Shown here piece by piece: positions 7,956 to 19,214 of a DNA stretch of 64,000 nt. The notes under the pieces are model-generated. The model did no database searches, was not told where the DNA came from, and saw only the letters and a list, made by a program, of their open reading frames with translations. Made by a program: the position numbers and the translations under genes. Origin of the DNA: Burkholderiales bacterium Ga0077543 (GTDB lineage Bacteria; Pseudomonadota; Gammaproteobacteria; Burkholderiales; Burkholderiaceae_C); the NCBI GenBank assembly GCA_001464055.1, contig LNET01000037.1:1-64000 (forward strand), given 5' to 3'. The first letter of the stretch is position 1. Each line of letters begins with the position of its first letter.

Positions 7956-9733
7956 GCCGACCCAAGTCCAGCGCCCCGGCCACCAGCGTGCGCAGCGTCA
8001 ACTACGCCACCAGCCCGTTGCTGGCCAGCAAGACACCGCCCTGGCGTTCGCGTTTCGTCGTCGTGCTGGTGGGCATCGCTTTCGCCGTGCTGCTGGGTCG
8101 GGCGATGTATGTGCAGCTCTGGGCCACCGACTTCTACCAGGACCAGGGGGCAAAGCGCTTCGTGCACAAGCAGGTGCTGCCGGCCAGCCGCGGCCGCATC
8201 CTCGACCGCAATGGCCTGGCCCTGGCCACCAACGTGGCCATGCCTTCGGTGCAGGTCGATGCCAAGACCTTCAGCGCTGACGTGCAGCAGCGCAAGGCGC
8301 TGGCGCAGGCACTGGGCATGGCGCCGGCGGTGCTGGCCGAGCGCATGGACGGCGCCACCGGCACCGTCACGCTGCGCCGCCACGTCGAGGAAGCCACCTG
8401 GCAGCGCGTGGCCGCGCTCAACATCAAGGGGGTGCAGTCGATCCGCGAATACCAGCGTCGCTATCCGGAAGGCGAAGCTGCAGCGCACGTGGTGGGCTTC
8501 ACCGACATCGACAACCGCCGTGGGCTGGAAGGCATCGAAAAGCGCTTTCAGGAAGAACTGGACGGCCGCGGTGGCCAGCGCACCGTGGTGCGTGACCGCC
8601 TGGGTCGGGTCGTCGAAGACATCGGCGAGCCGGTCGAGCCGCAGAACGGCAACGACATCACCCTGTCGATCGACTCGAAGGTGCAGTTCTTCGCCTACCA
8701 GCGCCTGCGCGACGCGGTCAAGGAGCATGGCGCGCTCAGCGGCAGCGTCGTCGTGCTGGACGTGCTGACCGGCGAAGTGCTGGCCCTGGCCAACTACCCC
8801 AGCTACGACCCCGGCGTGCGCCCGGGCAACAAGAAGCGGCCTTTGCGCAACCTGGCGCTGACCGACACCTTCGAGCCCGGCTCGACGATGAAGCCCTTCA
8901 CCGCGGCCCTGGCCATCGAAACCAGGCGCGTCACGCCGCAGACCCCGATCGACACCGCGCCTGGCCGCATCACCATCACCGGCAGCACCATCCGCGACGC
9001 CCACCCGCACGGCGTGCTCAGCGTGTCGGAGGTCATCCAGAAGTCCAGCAACGTGGGCACGGTGAAGATGGCCATGCAGATGCCCGCGCGCGAAATGTGG
9101 GAGCTGTACACCCAGATCGGCCTGGGCCAGAAGCCGCAGCTCGACTTCCCGGGTGTCGTCACCGGCCGGCTGCGGCCGTACAAGACCTGGCGCCCGGTCG
9201 AGCAGGCGACGATGAGCTATGGCTACGGCCTGTCGGCCAGCCTGTTCCAGCTGGCCCGGGCCTACACCGTGTTCGCGCGCGACGGCGAACTCATCCCCGT
9301 GACGCTGCTGGCGCGGCCGGCCGATGCGCCCCACGTGGCCGGCCAGCGCGTGATGTCGGCCAAGACTGCGCAGGACGTGCGCGAGATGCTGCGCCTGGCC
9401 GCCGGCCCCGGCGGCACCGGGCCGCAGGCCCAGGCCATCGGCTATTCGGTCGGCGGCAAGACCGGCACGGCGCGCAAGCAGGTGGGCAAGACTTACACCA
9501 CCAAGTACCGCAGCTGGTTCGTGGGCCTGGCACCCATCAGCCAGCCGCGCATCGTGGTGGCGGTGATGGTCGACGAGCCCAGCAAGGGCCAGTACTTCGG
9601 TGGCGCGGTGGCTGCACCGGTGTTCAGCCAGGTGGTGCAGCAGACCCTGCGCATGATGAACGTGGCGCCCGACATCGCCGTCAAGCCGCAGATCACCACC
9701 GCCCCGGTGGCGGCCGAGCAGGAAAGCATCTGA
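7952..9733 (+). CDS. ftsI: Septal peptidoglycan transpeptidase FtsI (PBP3)
   Basis: FtsI (593 aa) cross-links septal peptidoglycan together with the glycosyltransferase FtsW. After a cytoplasmic tail there is one membrane helix (about residues 32-52), a pedestal domain, and the penicillin-binding transpeptidase domain. The catalytic motifs are intact: the serine in GSTMKPF (SxxK), KSSN (SxN) and GGKTGTARK (KTG). PASRGRILDRNG is a typical class-B PBP box. It overlaps ftsL by four bases and is followed five bases later by murE. Confidence 0.97.
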   Translation: MSRPKSSAPATSVRSVNYATSPLLASKTPPWRSRFVVVLVGIAFAVLLGRAMYVQLWATDFYQDQGAKRFVHKQVLPASRGRILDRNGLALATNVAMPSVQVDAKTFSADVQQRKALAQALGMAPAVLAERMDGATGTVTLRRHVEEATWQRVAALNIKGVQSIREYQRRYPEGEAAAHVVGFTDIDNRRGLEGIEKRFQEELDGRGGQRTVVRDRLGRVVEDIGEPVEPQNGNDITLSIDSKVQFFAYQRLRDAVKEHGALSGSVVVLDVLTGEVLALANYPSYDPGVRPGNKKRPLRNLALTDTFEPGSTMKPFTAALAIETRRVTPQTPIDTAPGRITITGSTIRDAHPHGVLSVSEVIQKSSNVGTVKMAMQMPAREMWELYTQIGLGQKPQLDFPGVVTGRLRPYKTWRPVEQATMSYGYGLSASLFQLARAYTVFARDGELIPVTLLARPADAPHVAGQRVMSAKTAQDVREMLRLAAGPGGTGPQAQAIGYSVGGKTGTARKQVGKTYTTKYRSWFVGLAPISQPRIVVAVMVDEPSKGQYFGGAVAAPVFSQVVQQTLRMMNVAPDIAVKPQITTAPVAAEQESI

Positions 9734-9738
9734 GCGCG

Positions 9739-11289
9739 ATGCAAGCCCTGGCCACGCCCACCCAAGCCGCCGACTGGCTGGCCGCACGCGCCCTGCCGCG
9801 GCGGGGCACGCTGCGTGCCGACAGCCGCGCGCTGCGGGCGGGCGACGCCTTCCTGGCCTGGCCCGGTCAAGCCCACGACGGCCGCCGTCACGTGGGGTCA
9901 GCCCTGGCCGCCGGCGCCGTGGCCTGCCTGGTCGAGGCCGACGGCGCCGCACCGCTGCTGGGTGAAGCCGCCGGCGACCCGCGCGTGGCCTCGCTGCCCG
10001 GCCTGAAGGCCGCCGCGGGCGTCGTGGCCGACCTGTTCCACGGCCAGCCCAGCCGCCAGCTCGAGGTGCTGGCCGTCACCGGCACCAATGGCAAGACCAG
10101 CACCGCCTGGTGGCTGGCGCAGGCGCTGTCGCAGCTTGGCCGGCGCTGCGGCGTGGTCGGCACGCTGGGCGTGGGCGAGCCGCCCGCGGCTGCGCTGGCT
10201 GCGGCCGCGCCGCTGGGCAGCGTGCAGCCCACCGGCCTGACCAGCCCCGATGCCCTGACCCTGCACGACGCTTTCCGCGGTTTCGTGGACGCGGGCCTGG
10301 CGGCCTGTGCGCTGGAAGCTTCCAGCATCGGCCTGGTCGACCACAGGCTGACCGGCGCATGCATACGCGTGGCGCTGTTCACCAATTTCACGCGCGACCA
10401 CCTCGACTACCACGGCGACATGGCCGCCTACTGGGGGGCCAAACGCCGCCTGTTCGACTGGCCTGGCCTGCGCGCGGCGGTCGTGAACATCGACGATGCC
10501 CAAGGTGCGGCGCTGGCGCTCGAACTGAGTGGCAGCGGGCTCGACCTGTGGACCGTGTCGCGGGCCAGCGCGGCGAACAATGCGCGGCTGCAGGCCCGCC
10601 ACCTGCGGCACGACGCGAGCGGCCTGGTCTTCGACCTGGTCGAAGGCCCCGAGCGGCTGACCGTGACCACGCCGCTGGTCGGCGACTACAACGTCAGCAA
10701 CCTGCTCGGCGTGGTCGCCGGAATGCGTGCGCTGGGCTTGCCGCTGGCGCAGGCCGCTGCGGCTCTTCAGGCACTGTCACCAGTGCCAGGCCGGCTGCAA
10801 CGCGCGCAAGGGAAGGGCCGTGGCGACATCGAAGTGCTGGTCGACTACGCCCATACCCCCGACGCCTTGGAGAAAGTCCTGCAGGCACTGCAGCCCTTGG
10901 CGCGCGCCCGTGGCGGCCGCCTGGTCTGCGTGTTCGGCTGCGGCGGCAATCGCGACGCCAGCAAGCGCCCGCTGATGGGCGCGATTGCCGAACGCGAGGC
11001 CGACGCCGTGGTGCTGACCAGCGACAACCCGCGCTTGGAAGATCCGCAGTCCATCCTGGCGCAGATCGCCGCCGGCCTGCAGCGCCCGGGCGCAGCGCTG
11101 GTGCTGGCCGACAGGGCCGAGGCCATCGCCCGCAGCGTGGCCGAGGCCCGGCGCGGGGACGTGCTGCTGCTGGCCGGCAAGGGCCACGAGAACTACCAGG
11201 ACATCGCCGGCAGCAAGCGCCCTTTTTCCGACCTGGACGTTGCTCAGGCTGCGCTGCTGTTGCGCGCCCAGCAGGGAGCCGCAGCATGA
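9739..11289 (+). CDS. murE: UDP-MurNAc-L-Ala-D-Glu:meso-diaminopimelate ligase
   Basis: MurE (516 aa) adds the third amino acid to the cytoplasmic peptidoglycan precursor using ATP. The ATP loop TGTNGKTS, the Mur-ligase carbamate/metal region and the C-terminal DNPR motif are present; DNPR marks enzymes that use meso-diaminopimelate rather than lysine, so the cell wall should be DAP-type. The start is the first ATG after the ftsI stop; the frame is open far upstream, inside ftsI, but that is a shadow. It overlaps murF by four bases. Confidence 0.97.
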   Translation: MQALATPTQAADWLAARALPRRGTLRADSRALRAGDAFLAWPGQAHDGRRHVGSALAAGAVACLVEADGAAPLLGEAAGDPRVASLPGLKAAAGVVADLFHGQPSRQLEVLAVTGTNGKTSTAWWLAQALSQLGRRCGVVGTLGVGEPPAAALAAAAPLGSVQPTGLTSPDALTLHDAFRGFVDAGLAACALEASSIGLVDHRLTGACIRVALFTNFTRDHLDYHGDMAAYWGAKRRLFDWPGLRAAVVNIDDAQGAALALELSGSGLDLWTVSRASAANNARLQARHLRHDASGLVFDLVEGPERLTVTTPLVGDYNVSNLLGVVAGMRALGLPLAQAAAALQALSPVPGRLQRAQGKGRGDIEVLVDYAHTPDALEKVLQALQPLARARGGRLVCVFGCGGNRDASKRPLMGAIAEREADAVVLTSDNPRLEDPQSILAQIAAGLQRPGAALVLADRAEAIARSVAEARRGDVLLLAGKGHENYQDIAGSKRPFSDLDVAQAALLLRAQQGAAA

Positions 11290-12686
11290 TGAGCCTGGCC
11301 CAGGCCAAGACACTGCTGCCCGGCAGCCAGCTGCATGCTGCTGCAGGCGCAGCCGACCTGCGCTTCACGCGGGTTCACACCGACAGCCGCAGCCTGCAGC
11401 CCGGCGACCTGTTCGTGGCGCTGCGCGGCGAGCGTTTCGACGCCCACGGCTTCATCGCCCAGGCCGCGGCCGCCGGCGCCGTGGCGGCCCTGGTCGACCA
11501 TGTGCCCGAAGGTACCGCGCTGCCCTGCCTTCAGGTGCCCGACACCCTGGCCGCGCTGCAGCAGCTGGCCACCGCCTGGCGGCTGCGTTATGCCGGCCCG
11601 CTGGTGACGGTGACGGGCAGCAACGGCAAGACCACGGTCACGCAGATGGTGGCGGCCATCTTCCAGGCCTGGGTGGGCGACGCTGCCCTGGCCACCGCCG
11701 GCAACTTCAACAACCACATCGGCGTGCCGCTGACGCTGCTGCGGCTGCGCCCGGAAGGCAGCCATGCGCACCAGGCGGCGGTGCTCGAACTGGGCATGAA
11801 CCACCCGGGCGAAATTGCCCTGCTGGCGGCCATGGCCCGGCCCACCGTGGCCCTGGTCAACAACGCCCAGCGCGAGCACCAGGAGTTCATGGCCAGCGTC
11901 GAGGCCGTGGCGCGCGAGAACGGCAGCGTTATCGCGGCCCTGCCAGCCCAGGGCACGGCCGTGCTGCCGGCGGGCGATGTGCACCTGCCGCTGTGGCGCG
12001 AACTGGCCGAAGGGCGCGCGATCTGGACCTTCGGGCTGCAGGCCGACCCCGACGCTGCGGCCCAGCACGTGCACGCCGACGCGCATTGGCAGCCCCGCGA
12101 CGCCGCCTGGGTGTTGCAGCTGTACACCCCTGGTGGCGGCGCCGACACCACGCTGGCGCTGGCCGGCCGCCACAACGTCGCCAACGCCGCGGCTGCTGCG
12201 GCCTGCGCGCTGGCTGCCGGTGCGCCGCTGCGCGCGGTGGCCCTGGGCCTGGCGGCGTTCAGGCCCGTGGCCGGGCGTTCGCAGGCCCTGTCGCTGCAGC
12301 GTGGCGGCCAGGCCGTCACCCTGATCGACGACAGCTACAACGCCAACCCCGATTCCGTGCGCGCTGCCATCGACCTGCTGGCCAGCCTGCCCGGCCCGCG
12401 CTGGCTGCTGCTGGGCGACATGGGCGAGGTCGGCACGCAGGGCCCGCAGTTCCATGCCGAGGTGGGCGAACATGCCCGGGCCAGCGGCATCGACACCGTC
12501 TGGGCCGCCGGCCCCTTGTGCGCGCATGCCGGTGCCCAGCGCCACTTCGCCAGCGTGGCCGACATGCTGTCCGCGCTGCCCCAGGGTCCGGCAGCGGCGT
12601 CCATCGTCGTCAAGGGCTCGCGCTTCATGAAGATGGAACAGGTCGTGCACGCCCTGAAAACGCAGGAGGCCAGGCATGCTGCTTAG
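11286..12686 (+). CDS. murF: UDP-MurNAc-tripeptide:D-Ala-D-Ala ligase
   Basis: MurF (466 aa) attaches D-alanyl-D-alanine to give UDP-MurNAc-pentapeptide. It shows the N-terminal [14 protein letters not shown], the ATP loop [33 protein letters not shown] and [10 protein letters not shown]. Two consecutive ATGs are available; the first overlaps the murE stop as ATGATG. The 3' end overlaps mraY by 11 bases. Confidence 0.97.
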   Translation: MMSLAQAKTLLPGSQLHAAAGAADLRFTRVHTDSRSLQPGDLFVALRGERFDAHGFIAQAAAAGAVAALVDHVPEGTALPCLQVPDTLAALQQLATAWRLRYAGPLVTVTGSNGKTTVTQMVAAIFQAWVGDAALATAGNFNNHIGVPLTLLRLRPEGSHAHQAAVLELGMNHPGEIALLAAMARPTVALVNNAQREHQEFMASVEAVARENGSVIAALPAQGTAVLPAGDVHLPLWRELAEGRAIWTFGLQADPDAAAQHVHADAHWQPRDAAWVLQLYTPGGGADTTLALAGRHNVANAAAAAACALAAGAPLRAVALGLAAFRPVAGRSQALSLQRGGQAVTLIDDSYNANPDSVRAAIDLLASLPGPRWLLLGDMGEVGTQGPQFHAEVGEHARASGIDTVWAAGPLCAHAGAQRHFASVADMLSALPQGPAAASIVVKGSRFMKMEQVVHALKTQEARHAA

Positions 12687-13857
12687 CCTGACACAGTGGC
12701 TGCTGATGCTGTACCCGGAAGATCTGGGTTTCTTGCGCGTGTTCCAGTACCTGACCTTTCGCGCCGTGCTGGCGGCGATGACGGCGCTGCTCATCGGCCT
12801 GGCCTTCGGGCCCTGGGTCATCCGCAAGCTCACCGAAATGAAGATCGGCCAGCCCATCCGCGAATATGGCGTGCAGGCCCATCTGGGAAAACGCGGCACG
12901 CCCACGATGGGCGGGGTACTGGTGCTGATCGGCATCGGCGTGTCCACGCTGCTGTGGTTCGACTGGAGCAACCGCTTCGTCTGGGTGGTGATGCTCGTCA
13001 CCTTCGGCTTCGGCGCCGTGGGCTGGACCGACGACTACCGCAAGGTCGTGCGCAAGGACCCCGAAGGCATGCGCAGCCGCGAGAAGTTCTTCTGGCAGAC
13101 CCTGATCGGCCTGATTGCCGCGCTGTACCTGGCCTTCAGCGTCAGCGAGACCAATGCGCTGCGCACCGCCGAACTGTTCTTCCGCTGGGTGAGCAGCGGC
13201 TTTTCCACCGGCCTGCCGCCGCAGGCCGACCTGATGGTGCCGTTCTTCAAGACCGTCAGCTATCCGCTGGGCGTGTTCGGCTTCATCTTCCTGACCTGGT
13301 TCGTCATCGTCGGCGCCAGCAACGCGGTGAACTTCACCGACGGGCTGGACGGCCTGGCCATCATGCCGGTAGTGATGGTGGGCAGCGCACTGGGCATCTT
13401 TGCCTACATCACCGGCAATGCGGTGTTCAGCCGCTACCTGCTGTTCCCGCACATCCCGGGCGCCGGTGAATTGCTGGTGTTCTGCGCCGCCATGGCCGGA
13501 GCCGGCCTGGCCTTCCTGTGGTTCAACGCCAACCCGGCGCAGGTGTTCATGGGCGACGTCGGCGCGTTGGCGCTGGGCGGGGCGCTGGGCACCATCGCGG
13601 TGATCACGCGGCAGGAGATCGTGCTGGGCATCATGGGCGGCATCTTCGTGGCCGAGGCGCTGTCAGTGATGATCCAGGTGAGCTGGTTCAAGTACACCAA
13701 GAAACGCTACGGCGTGGGCCGTCGCGTCTTCCTGATGGCGCCGCTGCATCACCACTTCGAGAAGAAGGGCTGGACCGAGACCCAGGTCGTGGTGCGCTTC
13801 TGGATCATCACCATGCTGCTGTGCCTGGTGGGCCTGGCCAGCCTGAAGCTGCGATGA
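12676..13857 (+). CDS. mraY: Phospho-MurNAc-pentapeptide transferase (lipid I synthase)
   Basis: MraY (393 aa) is a polytopic membrane enzyme that moves phospho-MurNAc-pentapeptide to undecaprenyl phosphate, making lipid I. About ten membrane helices are visible. Conserved cytoplasmic loops are intact: GTPTMGG, the paired aspartates in [19 protein letters not shown], and the histidine box HHHFEKKGW. The start lies inside the end of murF. Confidence 0.97.
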   Translation: MLLSLTQWLLMLYPEDLGFLRVFQYLTFRAVLAAMTALLIGLAFGPWVIRKLTEMKIGQPIREYGVQAHLGKRGTPTMGGVLVLIGIGVSTLLWFDWSNRFVWVVMLVTFGFGAVGWTDDYRKVVRKDPEGMRSREKFFWQTLIGLIAALYLAFSVSETNALRTAELFFRWVSSGFSTGLPPQADLMVPFFKTVSYPLGVFGFIFLTWFVIVGASNAVNFTDGLDGLAIMPVVMVGSALGIFAYITGNAVFSRYLLFPHIPGAGELLVFCAAMAGAGLAFLWFNANPAQVFMGDVGALALGGALGTIAVITRQEIVLGIMGGIFVAEALSVMIQVSWFKYTKKRYGVGRRVFLMAPLHHHFEKKGWTETQVVVRFWIITMLLCLVGLASLKLR

Positions 13858-15455
13858 GCATGCAGTTCCTGCGCGACCTCCACATCCTCGTGCTCGGCCT
13901 GGGCGACAGCGGCCTGGCCATGGCACGCTGGTGTGTCGCGCATGGCGGCCACGTGACGGTGTGGGATTCGCGCGCGCAGCCGCCGCGGGCCGCGGCGCTG
14001 CAGGCCGAGATGCCTGCCGTGCAGGTGATCACCGGTGAACTGCCTGTCGACAGCCTGACCGGCGTGCAACTGGTGCTGAAGAGCCCGGGCCTGGCACCGG
14101 GCGACCCTCGTATCGCCCCGCTGCTGCAGGAAGCCCGGGCCACGGCGATTGCCGTGCTGGGCGAACTGGACCTCTTCGCCCGCGCGCTGCAGGACCTGCG
14201 CGCCCAGCGCGACTATGCGCCGCGCGTGCTGGCCATCACCGGCACCAACGGCAAGACCACGACCACGGCGATGACCGCCTTGCTGGTGGCCCGCACCGGC
14301 CGCCGCGTGGCCACCGCGGGCAACATCGGCCCCACGCTGCTGGACACGCTGGCTGCGGCGCTGGCCGCCGAAGACGACGACCACCCGCTGCCCGAGGTGT
14401 GGGTGCTCGAACTCAGCAGCTTCCAGCTCGAAGGCGGCGGCTTCGGCCTGAACCCTTCCAGCGGCTTCGAGCCCGACGCCGCCACCGTGCTGAACATCAG
14501 CCAGGATCATCTGGACTGGCACGGCAGCCTGCCGGCCTATGCTGCCGCCAAGGGCCGCATCTTCGGCGTGGCGCCCAGCGGCACGGTGCCGCGCACGCTG
14601 ATGGTGGCCAACCGCGACGACGCTGCCGTGATGGCCCTGGTTGCCGCGGCGCAGCCGCAGGCACCCGCCGGCAAGGTCAAGCTCAAGGACCGCGTGCCCG
14701 AGCGCCCGGTGCTGCACTTCGGCCTGGACGCGCCACGCGCCGCGGGTGATTTCGGGCTCGTGGTCGAAAACGGCATGGCCTGGCTGGTGCGCGCCGCGCC
14801 GGCCGACGAAACCGTGAAACGCAGGAAGGACGAAGAGGTCGAGATCCACCTGCAGCGCCTGATGCCTGCCGACGCCTTGCGTGTGCGCGGCCGCCACAAC
14901 GCGGCCAACGCGCTGGCCGCGCTGGCCCTTGCCAGCGCCATCGGCTGCGCCCTGGCGCCCATGCTGCACGCGCTGCGCGACTACGCGGGCGAGCCGCACC
15001 GCGTGCAGTGGGTGGGCACGGTGGCCGAGGTCGAGGCCTTCGACGACAGCAAGGGCACCAATGTCGGCGCCACCGTGGCCGCGCTGCTGGGGCTGGGTGC
15101 CGACAAGGCGCCGGCCCGGCTGGCCGTCATCCTGGGCGGCGACGGCAAGGGGCAGGACTTCGCAGCGCTGGCCGCGCCGCTGCAGCAACACGCCCGCGCC
15201 GTGGCCACGCTGGGCCGCGACGCGGCGGCCATCGAAGCGGCCATCGTGCCCTTCCTGGCCGAAGTACCGCTGCAGCGCCACGCCACGCTCGAAGCCGCCG
15301 TGGCCTGGTGTTTCGAGCAAGCCCGCCCCGGCGACGCCGTGCTGCTGAGCCCGGCCTGCGCCAGCCTGGACATGTTCCGCAACTACGCCCATCGCGCCGA
15401 AGTCTTCGTGCAGGCGGTGCAGGCCCTGGCTGCAGACCAGGGGCAGGCGGCATGA
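13854..15455 (+). CDS. murD: UDP-MurNAc-L-alanine:D-glutamate ligase
   Basis: MurD (533 aa) adds D-glutamate to UDP-MurNAc-L-alanine. It has an N-terminal Rossmann-like start ([15 protein letters not shown]), the ATP loop [12 protein letters not shown], the central motif [19 protein letters not shown], the histidine of [11 protein letters not shown], and DDSKGTN. It is longer than the E. coli enzyme (438 aa), with extra residues around 270-340, as is common in this bacterial order. The ATG at 13854 overlaps the mraY stop; a second ATG two codons in (13860) is possible. Confidence 0.96.
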   Translation: MSMQFLRDLHILVLGLGDSGLAMARWCVAHGGHVTVWDSRAQPPRAAALQAEMPAVQVITGELPVDSLTGVQLVLKSPGLAPGDPRIAPLLQEARATAIAVLGELDLFARALQDLRAQRDYAPRVLAITGTNGKTTTTAMTALLVARTGRRVATAGNIGPTLLDTLAAALAAEDDDHPLPEVWVLELSSFQLEGGGFGLNPSSGFEPDAATVLNISQDHLDWHGSLPAYAAAKGRIFGVAPSGTVPRTLMVANRDDAAVMALVAAAQPQAPAGKVKLKDRVPERPVLHFGLDAPRAAGDFGLVVENGMAWLVRAAPADETVKRRKDEEVEIHLQRLMPADALRVRGRHNAANALAALALASAIGCALAPMLHALRDYAGEPHRVQWVGTVAEVEAFDDSKGTNVGATVAALLGLGADKAPARLAVILGGDGKGQDFAALAAPLQQHARAVATLGRDAAAIEAAIVPFLAEVPLQRHATLEAAVAWCFEQARPGDAVLLSPACASLDMFRNYAHRAEVFVQAVQALAADQGQAA

Positions 15456-16723
15456 ACGCCGCCATGGCGCGCATGAAGAACCCGCTGCAGGCGGCCTGGC
15501 AGGCCATCAAGCGCAGGTGGCCAGGCCGCGGCGAGGGCAGCGGTCCGCTGCCCGTGCGCGACCACTTCGACGTCGGCGGCGCGCGCCCGGTGCGCCTGCT
15601 GGCTTTCGACCAGACCCTGGTGGCGGTGGTGGGCGTGCTGCTGCTGCTGGGCGTGGTGATGGTGTATTCGGCTTCGGTGGCCCTGCCCGACAGCCCCAAG
15701 TTCGCCAGCTACGAGCCGCACCACTTCCTGCTGCGCCATGTGCTGGCGCTGAGCATCGCCCTGGTGGCGGCGCTGGTGACGCTGCAGATTCCCATCGCCT
15801 TCTGGGAAAAGTACGCGCCCTGGGTCTTCGTCGCAGCATTGCTGCTGCTGGTGGCGGTGCTGTTCTTCGGCAAGGTGGTGAACTTCTCGCGTCGCTGGAT
15901 CCCCCTGGGCGGGATGAACTTCCAGCCCAGCGAACTGGCCAAGCTGGCGATCGCGATGTATGCCGCGAACTACATGGTGCGGCGCATGGACACGCGCGAC
16001 AGCTTCTTCCGCGCCGTGACCCCGATGGTGGTGGCCGTGGCCGTGGCCGGTGCGCTGCTGCTGCAGCAGCCCGACGTGGGCGCCTTCCTGATCATCGCCA
16101 CCATCGCCATGGGCATCCTGTTCCTGGGCGGGGTGAACGCGCGCATGTTCTTCCTCATCGCCGCGGTGATGCTGGCCACGCTGGCGCTGTTCCTGGCCTT
16201 CGACGACCTGCGCCGCGAACGCATCCTGGCCTACCTGGACCCCTGGAACCCGGCCTATGCGCAGGGCAAGGCCTACCAGCTGACGCATTCGCTCATCGCG
16301 CTGGGCCGCGGCGAATGGTTCGGCCAGGGTCTGGGCGCCAGCGTCGAGAAACTGCACTACCTGCCCGAGGCCCACACCGACTTCCTGCTCGCCGTCATCG
16401 GCGAGGAACTGGGCTTCGTCGGCGTGGCCAGCGTCATCCTGATGTTCTTCTGGCTGACGCGACGTATCTTCGTCATCGGCCGCCAGGCGATTGCGCTGGA
16501 CCGGGTCTACGCCGGTTTGATGGTGCAGGGCGTGGGCATCTGGATGGGTGCACAGGCCTTCGTCAACATGGGCGTGAACCTGGGTGTGCTGCCCACCAAG
16601 GGGCTGACGCTGCCCTTGATGAGCTTCGGCGGCAGCGCCATCCTCATGAACCTGATCGCCATTGCGATGGTGGTGCGGGTGGACGTGGAAACACGCGCAC
16701 TGATGCGCCGGGGCGTGTCGTGA
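15452..16723 (+). CDS. ftsW: Septal peptidoglycan glycosyltransferase FtsW
   Basis: FtsW (423 aa) is a SEDS-family lipid II polymerase that builds septal glycan strands with FtsI. A basic cytoplasmic N-terminus (about 55 residues) precedes about ten membrane helices. SEDS landmarks include [14 protein letters not shown] with [18 protein letters not shown] (the catalytic aspartate region), [19 protein letters not shown] and [12 protein letters not shown]. It overlaps murD by four bases and murG by one. Confidence 0.97.
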   Translation: MNAAMARMKNPLQAAWQAIKRRWPGRGEGSGPLPVRDHFDVGGARPVRLLAFDQTLVAVVGVLLLLGVVMVYSASVALPDSPKFASYEPHHFLLRHVLALSIALVAALVTLQIPIAFWEKYAPWVFVAALLLLVAVLFFGKVVNFSRRWIPLGGMNFQPSELAKLAIAMYAANYMVRRMDTRDSFFRAVTPMVVAVAVAGALLLQQPDVGAFLIIATIAMGILFLGGVNARMFFLIAAVMLATLALFLAFDDLRRERILAYLDPWNPAYAQGKAYQLTHSLIALGRGEWFGQGLGASVEKLHYLPEAHTDFLLAVIGEELGFVGVASVILMFFWLTRRIFVIGRQAIALDRVYAGLMVQGVGIWMGAQAFVNMGVNLGVLPTKGLTLPLMSFGGSAILMNLIAIAMVVRVDVETRALMRRGVS

Positions 16724-17826
16724 TGCCGCATCTGGTGGTCATGGCGGCGGGCACGGGCGGGCATGTGATGCCGGGGCTGGCGGTGGCGCGCGAGATGCAG
16801 CGCCGCGGCTGGACCGTGAGCTGGCTGGGCACCACGCACGGCCTGGAAAACAAGCTGGTGCCGCCGCAGGCCGAGTCGGGCATCGCGATGGACCGGCTGA
16901 GCTTCAGCGGCCTGCGCGGCAAGGGCCTGCTGCACACCGCCACCGGCGGCGTGCGCCTGCTCAAGGCCTTCTGGGACAGCCTGCGCATCCTGCGCCGCCG
17001 CGGTGCCGACGCGGTGCTGGGCATGGGCGGCTACGTGTGTTTCCCGGGCGGCATGATGGCCTCGCTGCTGAACCGCCCGCTGGTGCTGGTGAACGCCGAC
17101 GCCGCGCTGCTGCTGTCGAACAAGAGCCTGCTGCCGGTGGCCGACCGCGTGGCCTTCGGTTTCGGCGGGCAGGCCGCCAGCGGCACGAAGAACGCGGTCG
17201 TCACCGGGAACCCGGTGCGCGCCGAGATCGAGGCCCTGCCCGAGCCGGCCTTGCGCTGGGCCGGCCGCAGCGGCCCGCTGCGCCTGCTGGTGGTGGGCGG
17301 CAGCCTGGGCGCGCAGGCGCTGAACGGCACGCTGCCGCAGGCGCTGGCGCTGCTGCCGCGCGGGCAGCGTCCGGTCGTCACCCACCAGACCGGCCCGGCC
17401 CAGCTGGACATGGTGCGCGCAGCCTATGCCGAAGCCGGTGTCACGGCCGAGGTGCTGCCCTTCATCGCCGACATGCCCGAGCGCCTGGCCACGGCCGACG
17501 TGATGGTGTGCCGGGCCGGCGCCATCACCGTCAGCGAGCTCTGCGCCGCGGGGGTGCCGGCACTGCTGGTGCCCTTGATCGTGAGCACCACCGCACACCA
17601 GCGCGACAACGCGCAGTGGCTGGCCGGGCAGGGCGCTGCCGTGCACCTGCCGCAGGCCGAGCTGACGCCGCAAAGCCTGGCCACCGCGCTGCAGTCGCTG
17701 GATCGCCCCGCGCTGCTGGCCATGGCCACCCGCGCCCGCGCCCTGGCCCGCCCCCATGCCGCGGCGCGTGTGGCCGACGAGATCGAGGCGCTGTGCCCGG
17801 CCGTGAAGAAGGCGGTGCGGCCATGA
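16723..17826 (+). CDS. murG: Lipid II synthase MurG
   Basis: MurG (367 aa) is a peripheral membrane GT-B glycosyltransferase that adds GlcNAc to lipid I. The N-terminal GTGGHVMPG loop, [30 protein letters not shown], and the UDP-GlcNAc-binding region [11 protein letters not shown] are intact. A GTG at 16720 is in frame one codon earlier; the ATG is preferred and overlaps the ftsW stop by one base. The stop overlaps murC. Confidence 0.97.
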   Translation: MPHLVVMAAGTGGHVMPGLAVAREMQRRGWTVSWLGTTHGLENKLVPPQAESGIAMDRLSFSGLRGKGLLHTATGGVRLLKAFWDSLRILRRRGADAVLGMGGYVCFPGGMMASLLNRPLVLVNADAALLLSNKSLLPVADRVAFGFGGQAASGTKNAVVTGNPVRAEIEALPEPALRWAGRSGPLRLLVVGGSLGAQALNGTLPQALALLPRGQRPVVTHQTGPAQLDMVRAAYAEAGVTAEVLPFIADMPERLATADVMVCRAGAITVSELCAAGVPALLVPLIVSTTAHQRDNAQWLAGQGAAVHLPQAELTPQSLATALQSLDRPALLAMATRARALARPHAAARVADEIEALCPAVKKAVRP

Positions 17827-19214
17827 TGCTGAAGCACTTCTTCCAGCGCCTGCACTTTGTCGGCATCGGCGGCGCCGGCATGAGCGCGATCGCCGAACTG
17901 CTGCAGCGCCAGGGATTGCAGGTCTCGGGCAGCGATGCCAGCGACAGCGCCGCGCTGCGCCGGCTGGCCGGCCTGGGCGTGCGCGTGAACCTGGGCCACG
18001 ACGCCGCCCACCTGGGCGCGGCGCAGATGCTGGTGACGTCCACGGCGATCTCGTCCGACAACCCCGAACTGATGGCTGCCCGCAGCCGCGGGCTGCCGGT
18101 GGTGCCGCGTGCGCAGATGCTGGCCGAGCTGATGCGCGGCCGGCTGGGCGTGGCCGTGGCCGGCACGCATGGCAAGACCACCACCACCTCGCTGGTGGCC
18201 AGCGTGCTGATGGCCACCGGCGCTCAGCCCGGCTACGTGATCGGCGGCGAACTGCTGGCCACCGGTTCCCACGCCGGCCTGGGCCTGGGCGAGGCCATCG
18301 TCGTCGAAGCCGACGAGAGCGACGCCTCGTTCCTGCACCTGCTGCCGGTGCTGGCGGTGGTGACCAATATCGACGCCGACCACATGGCCACCTACGGCCA
18401 CGACCTCGACCGCCTGCATGGCGCTTTCGTCGACTTCATTCACCGCCTGCCGTTCTACGGCACGGCCGTGGTGTGCAGCGACGACCCCGGCGTGCGCGCC
18501 GTGCTGCCGCTGCTGCAGCGCCCGGTGTTGCGCTACGGCCTGGACACCGACGCCGAACTGCGCGCCATCGACGTGCGCGCCGGGCCAGGGGCGCAGATGC
18601 ATTTCACCGTGTGTCAGCCCGGCCATGCCGACCTGCCGGTGGTGCTGAACCTGGCCGGCCTGCACAACATTCGCAACGCGCTCGCGGCCATCGCCATCGC
18701 GCGCTTGCTGAAGCAGCCCGAGGCACCCATCCAGCAAGCGCTGCAGGCCTTCGGCGGTGCCGGCCGGCGCTTCCAGAACCATGGCGATGTGCCCGCGGCC
18801 GATGGCGGCCACTACACGCTGGTCGACGACTACGGTCACCACCCCGTGGAACTGGCCGCCGTGGTCAACGCCGCGCGCGGCGCCTTCCCGGGCCGGCGCC
18901 TGGTGGCCGCGTTCCAGCCCCACCGCTACAGCCGCACGCGCGATTGCCTGGCCGACTTCGCCGCCGTGCTGGCGCAGTTCGACGCGGTGCTGCTGACCGA
19001 GGTCTACGCCGCAGGCGAAGCGCCGCTGCCCGGTGCCGACGGCGCCAGCCTGGCCGCGCGCGTGCCCGGCGCCTTGTTCACCCCGGCCATCGGCAACGTC
19101 CCCGCTGCCATCCAGGCGCTGGCGCGCGACGGCGACGTGGTCTTCACGCTGGGCGCCGGCAGCATCGGCCAGGTGCCTGCGCTTTTGCTGCAGATGCAAG
19201 GAGCGACCGCATGA
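17823..19214 (+). CDS. murC: UDP-MurNAc:L-alanine ligase
   Basis: MurC (463 aa) starts the stem peptide by joining L-alanine to UDP-MurNAc. It shows the N-terminal [14 protein letters not shown], the ATP loop [35 protein letters not shown]-type [10 protein letters not shown], and DDYGHHPVE followed by FQPHRYSRT. Two adjacent ATGs (17823, 17826) are possible starts. It overlaps murG by four bases and ddl by four. Confidence 0.97.
   Translation: MMLKHFFQRLHFVGIGGAGMSAIAELLQRQGLQVSGSDASDSAALRRLAGLGVRVNLGHDAAHLGAAQMLVTSTAISSDNPELMAARSRGLPVVPRAQMLAELMRGRLGVAVAGTHGKTTTTSLVASVLMATGAQPGYVIGGELLATGSHAGLGLGEAIVVEADESDASFLHLLPVLAVVTNIDADHMATYGHDLDRLHGAFVDFIHRLPFYGTAVVCSDDPGVRAVLPLLQRPVLRYGLDTDAELRAIDVRAGPGAQMHFTVCQPGHADLPVVLNLAGLHNIRNALAAIAIARLLKQPEAPIQQALQAFGGAGRRFQNHGDVPAADGGHYTLVDDYGHHPVELAAVVNAARGAFPGRRLVAAFQPHRYSRTRDCLADFAAVLAQFDAVLLTEVYAAGEAPLPGADGASLAARVPGALFTPAIGNVPAAIQALARDGDVVFTLGAGSIGQVPALLLQMQGATA

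Noticed and set aside
7709..9952. A 747-residue minus-strand open frame opposite ftsI and murE
   Set aside because: Its composition (His, Arg, Gly-rich runs) is typical of a shadow of GC-rich codons; ftsI and murE are certain on the plus strand.
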